A DNA stretch of 64,000 bases from Myxococcus landrumus (GTDB lineage: Bacteria; Myxococcota; Myxococcia; Myxococcales; Myxococcaceae), in assembly GCF_017301635.1 (NCBI RefSeq), contig NZ_CP071091.1, forward strand, positions 3,794,001 through 3,858,000, in the 5' to 3' direction. The number at the start of each line of letters is the position of its first letter. The stretch's first letter is position 1. The notes under the pieces were generated by a model that worked only from the letters and a program-made list of their open reading frames with translations, did no database searches and had not been told where the DNA came from. The position numbers were made by a program, and so were the translations under genes. Shown piece by piece: positions 62,901-64,000 of this stretch.

Positions 62901-63228
62901 TGCCCGCGGGGACGAAGACGGACATGCCCATGGAGGCGGGCAGGCGGCGCACCTTCTTGGCGGTGGGGTCGGGGCGGGAGGATTCCTCGTGGTCCTCGTC
63001 ATTGCCCGCGGCGAGGTCGTCCTCCTCGTCGTCGGGGTCGTCCTCGATGACGCCCTGGTCGAGAGGAACGAGGAAGCCCGTCAGGTACCAGCGGGACGGT
63101 GGCGTGCGGAGCACTTCCGGGGCATCCGAGACAGGAGAGCCTGAGGGCTTGCGGAACGGACCCACGAGGTCCGCTTCGAGCGCATCGATGAGGTGGGAGC
63201 GCACCGCTCCCGTGTCGGGGACATTCAT
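59890..63228 (-). CDS. drmA: DISARM helicase DrmA
   Basis: This 1112-aa SF2 helicase has Walker A IFFPTGGGKTQAYLGL near residue 417 and a DEAH-like box reading IVQDELHLISGPLGS near 655. A helicase C domain has NMISVGVDIDRLGLMV and YIQASSRVGRK near 900. N-terminal ~350 residues form the DrmA-specific region (VRSHLIDALEADLVGPFRKP, then an acidic stretch). In DISARM, DrmA with DrmB binds and moves on DNA with a free 5' end and triggers restriction of unmodified phage DNA. The start ATG 63228 lies 8 bases after the methylase stop; the frame beyond it is a shadow of the methylase gene. Confidence 0.95.
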   Translation of the reverse strand: MNVPDTGAVRSHLIDALEADLVGPFRKPSGSPVSDAPEVLRTPPSRWYLTGFLVPLDQGVIEDDPDDEEDDLAAGNDEDHEESSRPDPTAKKVRRLPASMGMSVFVPAGTTQLTAHVCWADYQRIEAEGRKHWSRSFHQRTVTLSLNDAALREGLVLQDSRGLCLEGHVEKTHEGELAVAIFLVNARPPTSTSADRDEAYTFQTHLALVCEQGFVSRQDSSDISSEDDDDRVNDLQFRDRQRWAVGHGISVRVPSTSVPVTRVETDWLPRVEVLPVEARQIDEVTVGMEQLSAFTTPSEAVAALLPLVRTYREWVATQATLAVGSERREETRDELIRRARRAADRIEEGIQLLAREPLAFDSFRWMNSVMAQAERKVRQEEAPRWRLFQLAFILLNLPSVEHEGHADRELVELIFFPTGGGKTQAYLGLIAFTLLLRRLRGQAHLHGGLGVAVLLRYTLRLLTLDQLGRAATLICALEILRQQEPKRLGAVRFSIGLWVGRSATANTLEQASTQITEYKNDNSARAQSPFPLATCPWCATPFERECFILRPSKSKPEEVLVGCANIACAFNLGRNPEGLPVLFVDEQIYRELPCFLVATVDKFAMLPWRGETGLLFGRVLGRTGKRFVGPCNDAADVKAALVTLPKGLPPPELIVQDELHLISGPLGSMVGLYEGAVLTLAPRAKLVASTATVRRSRQQVSRLYGRDVALFPPPGVDASETFFASVGKKGARQYLGVAAPGRPMKAILLRVYVSLLAAAARGEQLHGAVSADPYLTLVGYFNSLRELGGMRRLVEDEVRRLVMDRVRRRPEDFSKDAEHPWYRGRTIRGEPIELTSREKTADIKASKNRLELTHGQPQSIDVVLASNMISVGVDIDRLGLMVVAGQPKTTSEYIQASSRVGRKLNKPGLVVTCLNAAKPRDRSHYERFGTYHESFYRFVEATSVTPFSAPALDRGLAGVVVALGRLLDTAMTAPLEWKSLQSHRDALEQALETLAKRAGRGLPKEESERASRIVMQRARSLLDSWLNIIEQAKKDAAQRAYSPYDPAGKGLKPLLRGFLDSTVNLTQDELKFDAPTSMRDVESSVHLWISRQPLGGYRAPKAATEEVPRDEP

Positions 63229-63236
63229 GGGAGGGC

Positions 63237-64000
63237 TCAGGCGGTCTGGGCGCGGGACTTCGAGGGACGGCGGGCGGTGGGGTGCGCTTCCTCGTGGGCA
63301 CGTTGGGCGTTCAGGTCGAAGAGGCGGTCGAGAACTTCGTCCTCGAAGACTTCGAGCTGCTTCGGAGTGGCGCCGCAGTATGGAGGGACGTAGATGTCCT
63401 TCCAGCCGTAGGCGTCCAGGACGGACTGGTCCACGGCAATGTGCAGGTCCCGCAGGCGCTGCGTCGCTGTGTCGGTGACGGACTTGTCCTTGAGCCGGTT
63501 GTATGTCGTCGTCAGGCCGATGCTGTGGGCCTGCATGTACTGGCTGCGCTCGAAGTGGAGCCGTTCGCCGATGAGGTCGAGTGCTGATGCATTCTCGAAG
63601 GCAGGAAAAGGGAAGGTCTCGAAGCAATCACTAGGAACATAACGAAGACGGTCCTCGAGAGATGACGACAGAAGCCGGGCCCAGACTTCATGCACCCGTG
63701 ATTGCAACACCGTAAGCCAGTGGTCTTGTTCCACTGGAATGACAACGACGCCCTCACTGAAGATCGTAGAGGACTGCTGCCAGGAAAACAGCAGGTGCTT
63801 CGAGTGTCGAGAGGTCGTGAGGCAACGGCTGAGCGGGCGGAGCGCTTGATAGAGCTCGAGACGCGGTCGGATGAATTGCCACCAGAACTGCTTAGCTCCT
63901 CTGTCCTTGACCTTGTCTCGCTCAGGTTTAACCAACTCCCGAACGATGCGAATGAGATCGGGCCAGCGCTCCGCCTCCTGTAGTTCCATCTGCCCAAAAT
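63237..64000 (-). CDS. drmMI: DISARM DNA methyltransferase DrmMI, C-terminal part (runs off the window)
   Basis: The last ~254 residues of a large adenine-specific DNA methylase of the Eco57I/PglX/MmeI kind are inside the window. Diagnostic pieces are KQFWWQFIRPRLELYQAL, SSSLEDRLRYVPSDCFETFP and GLTTTYNRLKDKSV, which belong to the target-recognition and C-terminal helical region. The catalytic NPPY motif would lie beyond position 64000. Methylation marks host DNA as self for the DISARM system. It is the gene directly upstream of drmA, the order expected for class 1 DISARM, where a SNF2-type helicase gene drmD should come before it, outside this window. No in-window start; the frame is open to the edge. 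Confidence 0.85.
   Translation of the reverse strand, partial: FGQMELQEAERWPDLIRIVRELVKPERDKVKDRGAKQFWWQFIRPRLELYQALRPLSRCLTTSRHSKHLLFSWQQSSTIFSEGVVVIPVEQDHWLTVLQSRVHEVWARLLSSSLEDRLRYVPSDCFETFPFPAFENASALDLIGERLHFERSQYMQAHSIGLTTTYNRLKDKSVTDTATQRLRDLHIAVDQSVLDAYGWKDIYVPPYCGATPKQLEVFEDEVLDRLFDLNAQRAHEEAHPTARRPSKSRAQTA

Noticed and set aside
59971..63144. 1057-aa plus-strand frame opposite drmA
   Set aside because: Mirror frame of the helicase gene; no domain, composition typical of antisense frames.

Overview
The window looks like chromosomal DNA of a myxobacterium (Myxococcus/Corallococcus/Cystobacter type). Third codon positions are very GC-rich. There is a giant NRPS locus, many secreted lipoproteins (kelch, Big2, delta-60, M57 and metzincin proteases), an ECF sigma/anti-sigma/caspase operon and a eukaryotic-like kinase fusion, all of which fit that group. 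No rRNA, tRNA or CRISPR was seen. All assignments come from reading sequence and motifs by eye; no database was searched.

Left third (1-23.2 kb): a nonribosomal peptide locus. Two collinear synthetases encode six modules: C*-A(N-MT)-PCP, C-A-PCP, C-A-PCP / C-A-PCP, C-A-PCP, C-A-PCP-E. The hand-read A-domain codes suggest (unassigned N-methyl residue)-(Val/Ile)-Ile-Ile-Ile-Asp, with the Asp epimerised. A divergent SyrP-like Fe(II)/2-oxoglutarate dioxygenase, followed by the start of an MFS exporter, is a good candidate for beta-hydroxylating the carrier-bound Asp. Modules 4 and 5 share an almost identical ~1.58 kb DNA tract that is also strikingly pyrimidine-rich on the coding strand. No thioesterase is visible.

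Middle (23.2-50.2 kb): a lower-GC patch with two small secreted or lipoprotein genes, then ordinary and accessory genes. These are AraC/MBL hydrolase, Coa1-like, HrpA helicase, a twice-frameshifted pseudogene, a METTL25-like methyltransferase, an NTF2-like protein, a thioredoxin/TPR lipoprotein, TetR/VOC with a clear palindromic operator, a di-haem peroxidase and a kelch lipoprotein. A three-gene ECF sigma/transmembrane anti-sigma-like/caspase operon follows. Next to it lie a decayed M9 collagenase tail (stop in place of Trp) and an IS91-like transposase scrap. Two small membrane proteins, an unrecognised 443-aa protein and an M57 protease complete the region.

Right part (50.6-64 kb): a very unusual 1595-aa protein (cold-shock domain, coiled/linker region, P-loop ATPase, Ser/Thr kinase-like domain, helical tail), a delta-60 repeat lipoprotein, then, convergent, a class 1 DISARM anti-phage operon (drmMI partial at the window edge, drmA, drmB, drmC) with translationally overlapping genes.
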